This document shows, piece after piece, positions 8,552 to 17,676 of a stretch of 34,196 nucleotides of DNA (the stretch's first letter is position 1; every line of letters begins with the position of its first letter). The notes beneath the pieces were generated by a model, which saw only the letters and a list, made by a program, of their open reading frames with translations, did no database searches and was not told where the DNA came from. Location: NCBI GenBank assembly GCA_937944095.1, contig CALEAC010000094.1:1-34196 (forward strand), written 5' to 3'. This DNA comes from an uncultured Saprospiraceae bacterium (GTDB taxonomy: Bacteria; Bacteroidota; Bacteroidia; Chitinophagales; Saprospiraceae). The position numbers were made by a program, and so were the translations under genes.

Positions 8552-10969
8552 GTGAGAGATTTTCCACAAAATTTACGTGCGCTTTTTACCCTTGCCATTG
8601 TATGGCTGCCATTAGTCGTTTGTTTTGCACAAAATTATGAAGCTAAGGGCGACAGAGCCTGGAATGAAGGCCGAATAAAAACCGCTGTCAACAACTATGA
8701 TCTCGTCGAAGACGTCGCATCTAATAAGGACGTACTAGCCAAAAGAGGCCTCGGTTACTTCAAACTCAATCGACTCAAAAAAGCAATTAACGATTTTACC
8801 CTGGCAAAAAAACTAGGCAACGATGATCCTGAGCTATTTCTTCTAATGGCTCAGACAAAACAACACCTCAACGAACCTGAAGAAGCCGCCTTCTTTTACA
8901 AAGAATACATTAGGTCTATCGGAGATAATGACCCTAGGTCTACTAAGGCTTTTATCGAACTTAAGAATTGCATCTACAGTGCAACTAATCAGGACCAACT
9001 CGCTGAAGCATACGTCCAGAATTTCGGTCCTGAGATAAATACTTATTACGACGAAATCTTTCCGCTACAGAGTCCACGCTTCGGAAACATCTATTATTTC
9101 ACCTCTAATCGTAATATGAAAGATATGAGGGTGTATTCTTACATCATGGATAAGAATGGTGAGTGGATAGCCAAAAAGAAATTTGGTGTAGGTGTTAATT
9201 CTGATGGTGACGATTATGTGATGGACATTAGCCCTGATGGTCTAAGCATGCTCTTCGTCAGAAAGAATGATACAGAAAGAAAGCACAAAATCTTAGTCTC
9301 TACCTTTGATGATAATAACACTCAACATATCATAGAATTACCAGACTATCTCGTCTATGGTGCGGAGGACTTCCAGATACAAGATAGAAACTCTATCACC
9401 TTTGCAAGTCGGGATCTAGGCGGTTACGGTGGATACGATATCTTTTCTATCAATTACGAAAATGGCATCTGGTCTGACCCGATCAATGCTGGAGAAGGTG
9501 TCAATTCAGAATATGACGAACGCTGTCCGTATGTGGTAACTTCTGGTGATTTTATTTATTACAGTTCTAATCGTCCCTATTGTTTCGGTGGCTATGATAT
9601 CTATTATTACAACATGCTCGGAATCAAAAAAGAACCGACTAATCTAGGCATGCCCATCAATAGTGCAGGGAACGATTTGCATTATAAGCCTTACCAAGAT
9701 GGGCAGATGGCCGTCATGAGTTCCGATAGAAAAACAGGTGAGGGCGCCTATGATATCTACAGAGTCTACATGCAAAATCCCAAATTAGTACCAGCACGTG
9801 ATACAGCACAACTCGAATATGTCAGAGACTATTTTGATGGCATAGCGTCTAGAGGAAAATCACACCTGGATAAACTAAAAGAAAAGCTAGACGATAAACC
9901 TGTTGTTACTGCTGATGTCACTAAGCCTGAAGAAAAAGTTGCTGATATAGTCACCGCAGAAGACTTACCCGATGATTTTAATAACCCTTTATTAGAATTG
10001 ACAGAAGTCAAAGAAAAGGAAGTCAAAAAGCCAAAAAAGGAAGAACCTAAGAAAACCATAGAAGCCAAAAAAGAGCCAGCTAAAACACCTAAGAAGAGCC
10101 AGGCTAAAGAATCCCAAAGTAAGCAGAAACAAACAGAAAAAGGTCCAGTTGTCGATACTGAACTAAAGGAAGACGACAACTCTGACGAAATCGCAGAAGA
10201 CAAGAATACACCTGTTCCAAATTTGGATTATTGCATTCTTTATGAAGACAGACATGACCTGCTTTCGAGCAATAACAAAAAGAAAATGGATGGCTATGTG
10301 GACTTACTTCAGCGTAATCCAGACTATCACCTCCACTTTATAGCTTATACCGATCATCTGGAGCCTGGTCTTCCTGAGTTTATGCAGTATAATACTATCA
10401 AGCGCGCAAACCTATTAGCTGAATATCTACTAGACAATAATATCGAAGCGCATCAGATCAGTATAGAGAGTGTTTCTAATAACTACCCTCTTGCGAAAGA
10501 AGACGTTGCCGGCAAAAAGAATATAGCTTACTTGCCTTTCAATAAGAGGATAGACATCGAAATAAGAGATCACTCAGGCGTGGTTCTCCATGGTCAAGAG
10601 CTAAATGATTTCCAGATACCAGGGTATGCCTTAGATAGAAAGTACGAGTTGTTCTCCCAGATTAGAGAAGAAGTCTACTATTCTGTAGAAATCGCTAACT
10701 CACCTCATATCTATAAAAACGCAGTCCTCAGGTTATATGATGATATCTACATCCGCAAATCGGCTCCAACAGCTAACAATCAATACTTTATCGGCATCTA
10801 CACTAAGTATGCTGATGCACAAGCTCTACAGCTAGATCTGGCTGACTCGTCTGCACCTTATTCCAAAATCGTCGCCTTCTATAATGGTATGCCGCTTGCC
10901 GATTCACAACTAGATGAATTACAAGTAACCTATCCAGATCTGGTGGAATACAGAAAAAATCTTAAATAA
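8552..10969 (+). CDS. TPR / PD40 beta-propeller / OmpA-like envelope protein (PorE-like)
   Basis: This 805-aa protein starts with GTG. It has a signal peptide (about 1-26, cleaved near VVCFAQ). TPR-like helices follow (about 30-150), then PD40/WD40-like repeats (about 165-410) with repeated YYFTSNR, SPDG, FASRDLGGYGGYDIF and YYSSNRPYCFGGYDIY blocks. A Lys/Glu-rich linker spans about 430-560. A divergent OmpA-like peptidoglycan-binding domain follows (about 565-685, including YNTIKRANLLAEYL and FNKRIDIEI), and a short SPOR-like end. This order resembles PorE of the type IX secretion system and the related Bacteroidota OmpA family, but I see no clear carboxypeptidase-regulatory domain, so I do not assign porE. 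It likely sits in the periplasm, tied to the cell wall. Its 3' end overlaps the convergent kinase gene by 8 bp. Confidence 0.85.
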   Translation: MRDFPQNLRALFTLAIVWLPLVVCFAQNYEAKGDRAWNEGRIKTAVNNYDLVEDVASNKDVLAKRGLGYFKLNRLKKAINDFTLAKKLGNDDPELFLLMAQTKQHLNEPEEAAFFYKEYIRSIGDNDPRSTKAFIELKNCIYSATNQDQLAEAYVQNFGPEINTYYDEIFPLQSPRFGNIYYFTSNRNMKDMRVYSYIMDKNGEWIAKKKFGVGVNSDGDDYVMDISPDGLSMLFVRKNDTERKHKILVSTFDDNNTQHIIELPDYLVYGAEDFQIQDRNSITFASRDLGGYGGYDIFSINYENGIWSDPINAGEGVNSEYDERCPYVVTSGDFIYYSSNRPYCFGGYDIYYYNMLGIKKEPTNLGMPINSAGNDLHYKPYQDGQMAVMSSDRKTGEGAYDIYRVYMQNPKLVPARDTAQLEYVRDYFDGIASRGKSHLDKLKEKLDDKPVVTADVTKPEEKVADIVTAEDLPDDFNNPLLELTEVKEKEVKKPKKEEPKKTIEAKKEPAKTPKKSQAKESQSKQKQTEKGPVVDTELKEDDNSDEIAEDKNTPVPNLDYCILYEDRHDLLSSNNKKKMDGYVDLLQRNPDYHLHFIAYTDHLEPGLPEFMQYNTIKRANLLAEYLLDNNIEAHQISIESVSNNYPLAKEDVAGKKNIAYLPFNKRIDIEIRDHSGVVLHGQELNDFQIPGYALDRKYELFSQIREEVYYSVEIANSPHIYKNAVLRLYDDIYIRKSAPTANNQYFIGIYTKYADAQALQLDLADSSAPYSKIVAFYNGMPLADSQLDELQVTYPDLVEYRKNLK

Positions 10970-11792
10970 GGGTCATTAGATCTAGGTCTAATGAATCACC
11001 TAGCTTGGTATGAACCAAGAAAAACCCACCGCCGCCTGCACCTGATAATTTCATATAATACTGATCTGAATCTAGGCCCGCTTTCCAAATCGTTTTGAGC
11101 TCATTCGGGATCATTCTACTGAAATGTTCATATTCTATTTCACTGATTTCCTTGAAGGTCCGACTGATATCCTGTTTCTGAATCAGTTCCTGAATAATCC
11201 TATCGTTAAAACGACTTAAGGCAAGTACCGCATTTTTGAAGCTTGTATCCGCATCTATCATCATTTGATAATACTCGATTAGTGGTTTGCTATTCCTTTT
11301 TCTACCACTATCATACAAATAGAGTTGGTCTAAATCAGGAAGCTTGTCGATAAGTTCTACTTCTTCTCTACGGACCAATATTGGTGAATTAAGATATGAG
11401 GTCAAGGGGTCCATGCCAGAGCTCCTGCCATGAAAAAAAGACTCTATCTCTGATAATTTATGCTTTATCTCAGTTGGTGCTTGTATGTTTTTAATAAAAA
11501 GTGCGTCGTAAGTGGCTGCAGTCAGCGCACCAGAGCTGCCGATTCCACAACCCATAGGGATATTGGATTGGAATAGCCAGTTCTCAGAAATAGCCTGCTC
11601 TACTAGCTTCTGATCGACATCAGAAAGGTCTCTGAGGTACTCAAAAAAGTTAAGAAGGCCCGTATCCTCATTATGTCTGACCCAATTGCCGCCATAGGTA
11701 TTAAGAGGGATAGCAAGAGCCGAACCACCATTAATGATAGTGTACTCCCCGAATAACAGCACTTTTGCAGGATAAAAGACTTCTTTGTCCAT
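10962..11792 (-). CDS. GHMP kinase, mevalonate-kinase-like
   Basis: This 276-aa GHMP-superfamily kinase has all three signature motifs: the N-terminal substrate loop KVLLFGEY (10-17), the ATP loop IPMGCGIGSSGAL (78-90) and the C-terminal LSGAGGGGFF. The segment FFHGRSSGMDPLTSYLN (about 119-135) matches the catalytic-Asp region of mevalonate kinases (HG.SSG.DP). The family is found across Bacteroidota and is usually named mevalonate kinase, the ATP-dependent step before isopentenyl diphosphate. No other mevalonate-pathway gene is in the window, so the substrate rests on family resemblance alone. It starts with ATG. Confidence 0.83.
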   Translation of the reverse strand: MDKEVFYPAKVLLFGEYTIINGGSALAIPLNTYGGNWVRHNEDTGLLNFFEYLRDLSDVDQKLVEQAISENWLFQSNIPMGCGIGSSGALTAATYDALFIKNIQAPTEIKHKLSEIESFFHGRSSGMDPLTSYLNSPILVRREEVELIDKLPDLDQLYLYDSGRKRNSKPLIEYYQMMIDADTSFKNAVLALSRFNDRIIQELIQKQDISRTFKEISEIEYEHFSRMIPNELKTIWKAGLDSDQYYMKLSGAGGGGFFLVHTKLGDSLDLDLMTLI

Positions 11793-11860
11793 GATTTACC
11801 TTTGATTTCTAAGTCTCCATTGTTACGGGGTCATAGCAAGAAAACTATGCAATATTATTC

Positions 11861-11868
11861 TAATTTTG
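11861..11868 (+). promoter_or_regulatory. -7 promoter box for the 51-aa membrane protein
   Basis: TAATTTTG fits the Bacteroidota -7 consensus TAnnTTTG and lies 16 bp ahead of the ATG at 11885, the same spacing as in the E2 gene. No TTG is found at the usual -33 distance, so the call rests on one box. Confidence 0.45.
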
Positions 11869-11884
11869 CCGCATAAAGTATTCT

Positions 11885-12040
11885 ATGAGAAGTGAAACTG
11901 ATTCTAGAGGCAAGTATTGGGTCATGACGTTTGCATCATTGATTGTAACTGTCCTTTTCTTAATATTCCTACCAGAGTGGTTCTGGGTCGTATTACCGTT
12001 TTTGGGTACGTCCTTTATTTATGCCATGGACTGGGCTTAA
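11885..12040 (+). CDS. Small membrane protein, 51 aa, unknown function
   Basis: This short gene begins with MRSETDSRGKYWVMT and then becomes hydrophobic. Two short membrane segments are likely, at about 12-30 and 32-47, joined at LPEW. It ends in IYAMDWA followed by TAA. The charged N-terminus, clean hydrophobic core and tryptophan-rich edges look like a real membrane protein, not chance sequence. A TAATTTTG promoter box lies 16 bp upstream of the ATG, and the gene fills the otherwise empty space between the GHMP kinase and mfd. I do not recognise the family. It may lie on the mfd transcript, since mfd begins 74 bp downstream. Confidence 0.68.
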   Translation: MRSETDSRGKYWVMTFASLIVTVLFLIFLPEWFWVVLPFLGTSFIYAMDWA

Positions 12041-12066
12041 GTTAGTATAACAACTTTTATTTAGTA

Positions 12067-12090
12067 CTACCATCCTTGTTCTGATGGTAG
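12067..12090 (+). terminator. Hairpin between the small ORF and mfd
   Basis: CTACCATC (12067-12074) and GATGGTAG (12083-12090) form a perfect 8-bp stem with an 8-nt loop. It lies 26 bp after the small gene's stop and ends 24 bp before the GTG of mfd. No T run follows, so this is either a weak terminator or a structured mfd leader. Confidence 0.4.
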
Positions 12091-12114
12091 CTACATCACG
12101 ACTATACCAGACAA

Positions 12115-15100
12115 GTGGATAATCTTGTGCGTCTGTTGGATAAGTACTCTGATTCCAAACAGACCAAAGACATACTGAAGTGGCTTTCGGAAGAAAAGCC
12201 TTCTCGCCTATTATTACAAGGAATGATAGGCGCTCAGGATTGCTTTGTCCTCACCGCTCTCTTTCAGACCCTATCCAGAACACATATATACATCGCTAAC
12301 GATAAGGAGGACGCAGCCTACGTCCAGAATACACTGGATCAGCTCATGACTGAACAGACAGTGCTCTTCTTCCCTGATTCGTTCCGAAGACCTGGCAGCT
12401 TCGAGGAGGTGGATAACAACAATGTTCTGATCAGAACAGAATCCATCAATAAGATTTCCAATAAATACAACAAACAGGAAATTCTGGTCACTTATCCAGA
12501 AGCCATCTTCGAGAAGGTCGTCGATCCCAAATATCTAGAGTCTCAGAAAATCACCATCAGCAAAGGGGAGGATCTAGATGTCGATACAATCATCGAGTTT
12601 CTGATAGAATACGGGTTTGAGCGGACTGATTTCGTATATGAACCTGGTCAGTTTTCTATCAGAGGTGGTATTATAGACATCTTTTCTTATGGTAACGAAT
12701 GGCCATATAGAGTAGAATTGTTCGATGAAGAGGTAGAGAGCATCCGTCTTTTCAATCCGACGACCCAACTATCAATTAAGAATATCGCTAAGGTTTCTAT
12801 CATACCTAACATCAGCAACCAATTCAGTCAAGAGCAAAAAATCTCTGTGTTAAATATCTTGCCCAAAGACAGCTGCCTTTGGATTAAGGATGTAGACATG
12901 TTAGTAGAGAAACTGAAGGTTTGTCGGGAGAAAGCTGCTGCCTTTGCAGAACAACTGAGGTCTGTCGAAGATGAAGCGCTCAAGAAATTACTAGATGAGC
13001 GCGCATTCCTAGATCCTGATACAGTCATAGCAGAAATAGATGAATTGCATATCTTACTGCTCAAAACTGGTGCAACACCAATAACAGTAGATAATACTGT
13101 GACTTACTCTTCTACCCCACAACCGACGTTCAATAAGAATTTCAAAATTCTATTAGAAGATCTCACACAAAGGGAAAAAGACAAAGTGGAAACCTATATC
13201 CTGACTGATAATAACAGACAGATAGAACGTTTCTATAATATATTCGAAGACCTAGGTGCAGAAGCGAATTTCCATCCTATCAGCAAATCAATCCATGCAG
13301 GTTATATCGATAATGATCTAAAAGTTGCTCTATATACAGATCATCAGATTTTCGAACGCTTCCATCGGTATAATCTCAGAAAAGGATTTACCAAAGAGCA
13401 AGCACTCAGCCTGCGGATGCTAAAGGAACTAAAGCCTGGTGATTTTGTAACTCATATCGATCATGGTGTAGGACGGTATTCTGGTCTAGAAAAAATCAAT
13501 ATTGCTGGCAAAGAACAAGAATCAGTTAGGCTAATCTATCAGAATAATGATGTGCTTTATGTCGGGATCAATTCCTTGCATAAGATCTCTAAGTTCGTCG
13601 GCAAGGATGGCACGGCGCCTAAGCTGAGTAAGATCGGCGGTGAGGCATGGAAAAATCTCAAACGAAAGACCAAGAAAAAGATAAAGGACATCGCATTAGA
13701 GTTAATTAAGCTCTATGCAAAAAGACGCGCCTCCAAGGGATTCGCTTTTCCTGAGGATGGTCACTTACAAAATGAATTAGAAGCCTCCTTTATCTATGAA
13801 GACACCCCTGATCAGTATGAGACCACTGTCGCTGTGAAGCAAGACATGGAAAAGGAACATCCGATGGATCGATTAGTCTGTGGTGATGTTGGTTTTGGTA
13901 AGACGGAGATTGCTGTCCGGGCAGCATTCAAAGCGATTCTAGGTGGCAAACAAGTGGCTATCCTGGTTCCTACTACTATCCTCGCTCTACAGCATTTCAA
14001 AACTTTCTCGGATAGGTTAAAAGCCTTCGGTGTCGATGTGGACTTTCTGAATAGATTCAGAACCACGAAGGAAAAGAATGCCATCTTCAAAAGATTAGAG
14101 GACGGTTCTCTGGATCTAGTTATTGGTACACATTCCATGCTGAATAAAAAAGTCAAATTCAAAGACCTAGGCCTACTCGTTATAGATGAAGAACAAAAGT
14201 TTGGTGTAGCGGCAAAAGAAAAACTAAGAAACCTCAAGGTAAATGTCGATACCCTAACGCTAACTGCAACGCCTATCCCTAGAACTTTACAATTCTCTCT
14301 GATGGCAGCAAGAGACCTCTCTATAATGAGAACGCCGCCACCTAATCGACAACCTATCCATACAGAAAGACGTGTATTCAATGATGAATTAATCAAAGAA
14401 GCGATCTATTACGAATTCACCCGAGGCGGTCAGGTCTTCTTCGTTCATAATCGAGTCAAGAGTCTAGCTGATATTACCGCTATGATTAAGCGTCTGTGTC
14501 CCGATCTAGAAATAGCCATGGCTCATGGACAGATGGATTCCAAGGTCCTAGAAAGAACCTTGCTTAATTTCATCGAAGGACAGTATGATGTTCTCGTCTG
14601 TACCAATATTATTGAGACGGGTCTCGACATTCCTAACGCTAATACAATGATTATTAACAATGCGCATCATTTCGGCATGAGTGATCTGCATCAACTTAGG
14701 GGTCGTGTCGGGCGATCTAATAGAAAGGCGTATTGTTATCTATTTGCACCTCCTGTCTCGACGCTTACATCAGAAGCGCGCAAACGACTCAGGACGCTAG
14801 AGGAGTTCTCAGAACTAGGCAGTGGTTTCCATATCGCGATGAAGGATCTCGACATCAGAGGTGCTGGAAATCTTCTCGGTGCAGAGCAAAGTGGTTTCAT
14901 CGCTGACATCGGCTACGAGACTTATCAGAAGATTCTAGAAGAAGCGATACATGAACTAAAAGAAACAGAATTCAAAGATCTTTTCAAAGAAGAAAAAGAA
15001 ACCAATAAGACTTGGGTTTTTGATGTCGATATAGATGCAGACATCGAAATGCTTATCCCTGATGAGTATGTCAATGTGATACAAGAAAGGCTCAATATCT

Positions 15101-15483
15101 ATTCTGACATGGGCAAAATAGATGATGAGAATCAACTATCAGAATACCGAAAAAAATTAAAAGACAAATTCGGTCCTATCCCATTCCAAGTAGAAGAGTT
15201 ATTTAATGGGATTCGCTTACGATGGATCTGTAAGAAAATGGGTGTTGAGAAACTATCTCTGAAAAAGCGAAAATTGAGATGCTATTTTATTTCGAACCCG
15301 AAGTCTTCCTTTTATGATACCGAATTCTTCAATAAAATGCTGCAGTATGTCTCTACGAAAGGAGCTGAGCATGGTCTCACTCTGAAACAATCAAATAAAT
15401 TTCTTATCCTTATCAAGGACAATGTCAATAATCTCAAAAGCGCCAGAAAACTACTAGAAAACCTAATAGAAGACATCGGTTGA
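12115..15483 (+). CDS. mfd: Transcription-repair coupling factor Mfd
   Basis: This 1122-aa SF2 DNA translocase starts with GTG. It has the UvrB-like N-terminal region, including the QFSIRGGIIDIF block. An RNA-polymerase-interacting CarD-like domain begins with LKPGDFVTHIDHGVGRYSGL (about 440-500). The helicase motor has Walker A GDVGFGKTE near residue 590 and the DEEQ box near 690. The motifs LTATPIPRTLQFSL, ETGLDIPNANT and QLRGRVGRS follow. The C-terminal TRCF domain is complete. Mfd pushes stalled RNA polymerase off lesions and recruits UvrA. The protein is full length. It is followed after 4 bp by two PH-domain membrane protein genes, so the three are probably one operon. Confidence 0.97.
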   Translation: MDNLVRLLDKYSDSKQTKDILKWLSEEKPSRLLLQGMIGAQDCFVLTALFQTLSRTHIYIANDKEDAAYVQNTLDQLMTEQTVLFFPDSFRRPGSFEEVDNNNVLIRTESINKISNKYNKQEILVTYPEAIFEKVVDPKYLESQKITISKGEDLDVDTIIEFLIEYGFERTDFVYEPGQFSIRGGIIDIFSYGNEWPYRVELFDEEVESIRLFNPTTQLSIKNIAKVSIIPNISNQFSQEQKISVLNILPKDSCLWIKDVDMLVEKLKVCREKAAAFAEQLRSVEDEALKKLLDERAFLDPDTVIAEIDELHILLLKTGATPITVDNTVTYSSTPQPTFNKNFKILLEDLTQREKDKVETYILTDNNRQIERFYNIFEDLGAEANFHPISKSIHAGYIDNDLKVALYTDHQIFERFHRYNLRKGFTKEQALSLRMLKELKPGDFVTHIDHGVGRYSGLEKINIAGKEQESVRLIYQNNDVLYVGINSLHKISKFVGKDGTAPKLSKIGGEAWKNLKRKTKKKIKDIALELIKLYAKRRASKGFAFPEDGHLQNELEASFIYEDTPDQYETTVAVKQDMEKEHPMDRLVCGDVGFGKTEIAVRAAFKAILGGKQVAILVPTTILALQHFKTFSDRLKAFGVDVDFLNRFRTTKEKNAIFKRLEDGSLDLVIGTHSMLNKKVKFKDLGLLVIDEEQKFGVAAKEKLRNLKVNVDTLTLTATPIPRTLQFSLMAARDLSIMRTPPPNRQPIHTERRVFNDELIKEAIYYEFTRGGQVFFVHNRVKSLADITAMIKRLCPDLEIAMAHGQMDSKVLERTLLNFIEGQYDVLVCTNIIETGLDIPNANTMIINNAHHFGMSDLHQLRGRVGRSNRKAYCYLFAPPVSTLTSEARKRLRTLEEFSELGSGFHIAMKDLDIRGAGNLLGAEQSGFIADIGYETYQKILEEAIHELKETEFKDLFKEEKETNKTWVFDVDIDADIEMLIPDEYVNVIQERLNIYSDMGKIDDENQLSEYRKKLKDKFGPIPFQVEELFNGIRLRWICKKMGVEKLSLKKRKLRCYFISNPKSSFYDTEFFNKMLQYVSTKGAEHGLTLKQSNKFLILIKDNVNNLKSARKLLENLIEDIG

Positions 15484-15487
15484 TCTT

Positions 15488-16012
15488 ATGATAAGCCCGA
15501 ATAGACAGATACATAGTGAGGACTTGCCACAGGTAGAGGAACTGGTATTCCTGCCCCTGGAGACCAAGTATCGCACGGTTATGCTTATAAGTCGCTGCAC
15601 CTTTCTGTTGGTATTAGCGATGGGCCTTACAGGCTTTCTCATCAGTGGTCTATTTGTGGTTTCTACCTTGCTTAAATACGCTCTAATTGCGGCTCTGATT
15701 CTCTTTTCCATATGGTCCTTTTTTTATATCTCGATGGCCTTTCGACATAAGAACTATGCCCTCCGAGAAAAAGATATCGTCTACCGTACAGGCTGGTTAT
15801 GGCGGACTATGACGACGGCCCCATTCTGCAGAGTACAACATGTCAGTATCGATCAGGGCCCTATCGAGAGACAATTCGGTCTTGCTAGACTAAGAATATT
15901 TACTGCGGGTGGCAATACCAGTGATCTAACTATTCCTGGACTCAAGCCGCAGAGAGCAAACGAACTAAAAGAATTCATCGTCAAAAAGACAGGGATAGAT
16001 GAAGAGGAGTGA
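15488..16012 (+). CDS. PH-domain membrane protein, YdbS-like
   Basis: This 174-aa protein has two membrane helices (about 34-55 and 60-82). They are followed by a bacterial PH domain (bPH_2/DUF304, about 83-168), recognised by REKDIVYRTGWLWR, CRVQHVSIDQGPIERQFGLARLRIFTAGG and TIPGL. YdbS/YdbT pairs are known in Firmicutes, where YdbST contributes to resistance to certain antimicrobial peptides; the function in Bacteroidota is not established. The gene starts 4 bp after mfd and overlaps the next gene by 14 bp, which implies translational coupling of the two PH proteins. Confidence 0.88.
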   Translation: MISPNRQIHSEDLPQVEELVFLPLETKYRTVMLISRCTFLLVLAMGLTGFLISGLFVVSTLLKYALIAALILFSIWSFFYISMAFRHKNYALREKDIVYRTGWLWRTMTTAPFCRVQHVSIDQGPIERQFGLARLRIFTAGGNTSDLTIPGLKPQRANELKEFIVKKTGIDEEE

Positions 16013-17504
16013 CGCAGAACTAGGCCAACCGATGAGGCAGTCATATGCCGCTATTATTCTAATCACCTATAAATTATATAAAGTCCTCTTCAGACAATTC
16101 TTTCCACTCATTATCATCTTCTTTCTAGGTGGCAGCATGGGTAAAAAAGGCAATCTGTTCTATATGGTTATTGCGATTGCCCTATTGGGTTTTATCTATA
16201 GTGTCATTGCCTTTTTCAAGTACTTCTTTTTTCTAAAAAATGACAAACTCATCGTACATAAGGGGGTCTTCAAAAGATCTGTACTGGAGATTCCTTTTGA
16301 TAGAATACAATCGATCAACTTCGAGCAGAATCTCATTCACCGCCTTTTTGGGGTGGTTAAGCTCAATATGGATACGGCAGGAAGCTCTACGACAGAGCTA
16401 CAACTTAATGCCCTAGACAGAAATCTCGCTAAACAACTTAGCGATCATATACTGTCTAATAAGTCTTCAGAATCAGAGGCGACCATAGAGGATACGGCCT
16501 CCAGCCATCAGAAAGAAAAAAAAGTCATCTTCCATCTGACTATACCACAATTACTCAAGGTCGGTGTGACGGCCAACCATCTACGATCTGGTGGACTGAT
16601 TATTTTCTTTTTTTTCTGGATCTGGGACAACGTCCGAGAATTAGGGATGGATCTAGAAGAAAAACTCAAAGAAGAAATTCCAACTGGTATCGAACTACTA
16701 CAGAGCAGCTTAATCCTATTCACTATCCTGATCGTTTTATTTGTGGTGACGGCCTTTCTGATTTCACTTATCAGAACCGTATTGAAATTTTATAACCTAC
16801 ACATGTACCGTAAGGGTGAGGGGTTTATTATAGAGTCTGGACTACTTAGTAGAAAAGAACAAGCTGCCAAAGATGAAAAGATCCAACTATTAAGTTGGTC
16901 TCAGAATCTGTTACAGAAATTATCCAGCATCTACGAACTTAGAATGAAACAAGCCTCTAGTGTCGCAGTATCAGACAGGGGTTCTATCCATGTTGCAGGA
17001 TTATATGAAAGTGATATACACCTGACCCGAAAGTATTTGTTCAAAGCAAATGAACAAGAATTTGATGAGATGGCATTCTATGGGGTCGATAAGTACTTTA
17101 GATTTAGACGTTTCTATTACTGGACCTTATTTCTGGTCCCGCTCTGCTGCTTCTTCGGTTATAATGGGCAGTGGTCTCTACTCATTGGCTTCAGCTTCTT
17201 GTATATAGTAGGTATGGTCGGTTCTCATCTTGCTTTTGTTAAAAAAAAATACGCCGTCACAGAAAACCTAATCATGATTATGGGCGGCGTCTGGGGACAT
17301 AATGCAACTGTCATGCTGACTCATAAGATTCAGAATATGGCTATGATGGCTTCTCCATTCCAGCGCAGACGTGAACTCGCTAGTCTAACTATATTCACCG
17401 CAGCTGGATCAATAACCATCCCAGATATCCCACAAGTCATCTGTCTACGGTTAAAAAACAAATTCTTGTATAGTGTAGAAAATAGCACGCTGGCTTGGAT
17501 GTAA
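15999..17504 (+). CDS. Multi-PH-domain membrane protein, YdbT-like
   Basis: This 501-aa membrane protein has an architecture of repeated helix-pair plus bPH_2 units. The first unit has helices at about 29-47 and 53-75 and the PH signature IPFDRIQSINFEQNLIHRLFGVVKLNMDTAG. The second has helices near 195-215 and 233-262 and a degenerate PH domain with KIQLLSWSQNLLQKL. The third has helices near 370-405 and the signature KIQNMAMMASPFQRRRELASLTIFTAAGSITIP. It matches the YdbT partner of the upstream YdbS-like protein. The ATG overlaps the upstream gene by 14 bp. Likely role: an inner-membrane complex of unknown function. Confidence 0.88.
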   Translation: MKRSDAELGQPMRQSYAAIILITYKLYKVLFRQFFPLIIIFFLGGSMGKKGNLFYMVIAIALLGFIYSVIAFFKYFFFLKNDKLIVHKGVFKRSVLEIPFDRIQSINFEQNLIHRLFGVVKLNMDTAGSSTTELQLNALDRNLAKQLSDHILSNKSSESEATIEDTASSHQKEKKVIFHLTIPQLLKVGVTANHLRSGGLIIFFFFWIWDNVRELGMDLEEKLKEEIPTGIELLQSSLILFTILIVLFVVTAFLISLIRTVLKFYNLHMYRKGEGFIIESGLLSRKEQAAKDEKIQLLSWSQNLLQKLSSIYELRMKQASSVAVSDRGSIHVAGLYESDIHLTRKYLFKANEQEFDEMAFYGVDKYFRFRRFYYWTLFLVPLCCFFGYNGQWSLLIGFSFLYIVGMVGSHLAFVKKKYAVTENLIMIMGGVWGHNATVMLTHKIQNMAMMASPFQRRRELASLTIFTAAGSITIPDIPQVICLRLKNKFLYSVENSTLAWM

Positions 17505-17512
17505 TAGGGCAT

Positions 17513-17544
17513 AAAAAAACCCTGAAAGTCTAGGACTCTCAGGG
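17513..17544 (-). terminator. Hairpin with U tract on the minus strand
   Basis: The arms CCCTGAAAGTC (17520-17530) and GACTCTCAGGG (17534-17544) pair with a single mismatch around a 3-nt loop. The seven A's at 17513-17519 become a U tract only when read on the minus strand. No minus-strand gene lies immediately upstream of it. On the plus strand the hairpin lies just after the YdbT-like gene but lacks a T run, so it could still act as a weak 3' end there. Confidence 0.55.
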
Positions 17545-17676
17545 CGATAGAATATTTAAGGGTGTTAAAGTCAAAACAAATGTAATTTTAATCTTAAATA
17601 GTAGGAAGATATTTGGCGCATTTATGCAAGATAATTGTCAGTATTTATCGTTTTAAACAATAATATTCTAAAATCT

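Noticed and set aside
13812-14396. 194-codon minus-strand open frame inside mfd
   Set aside because: Lies exactly opposite conserved helicase motifs; composition is that of an antisense shadow.
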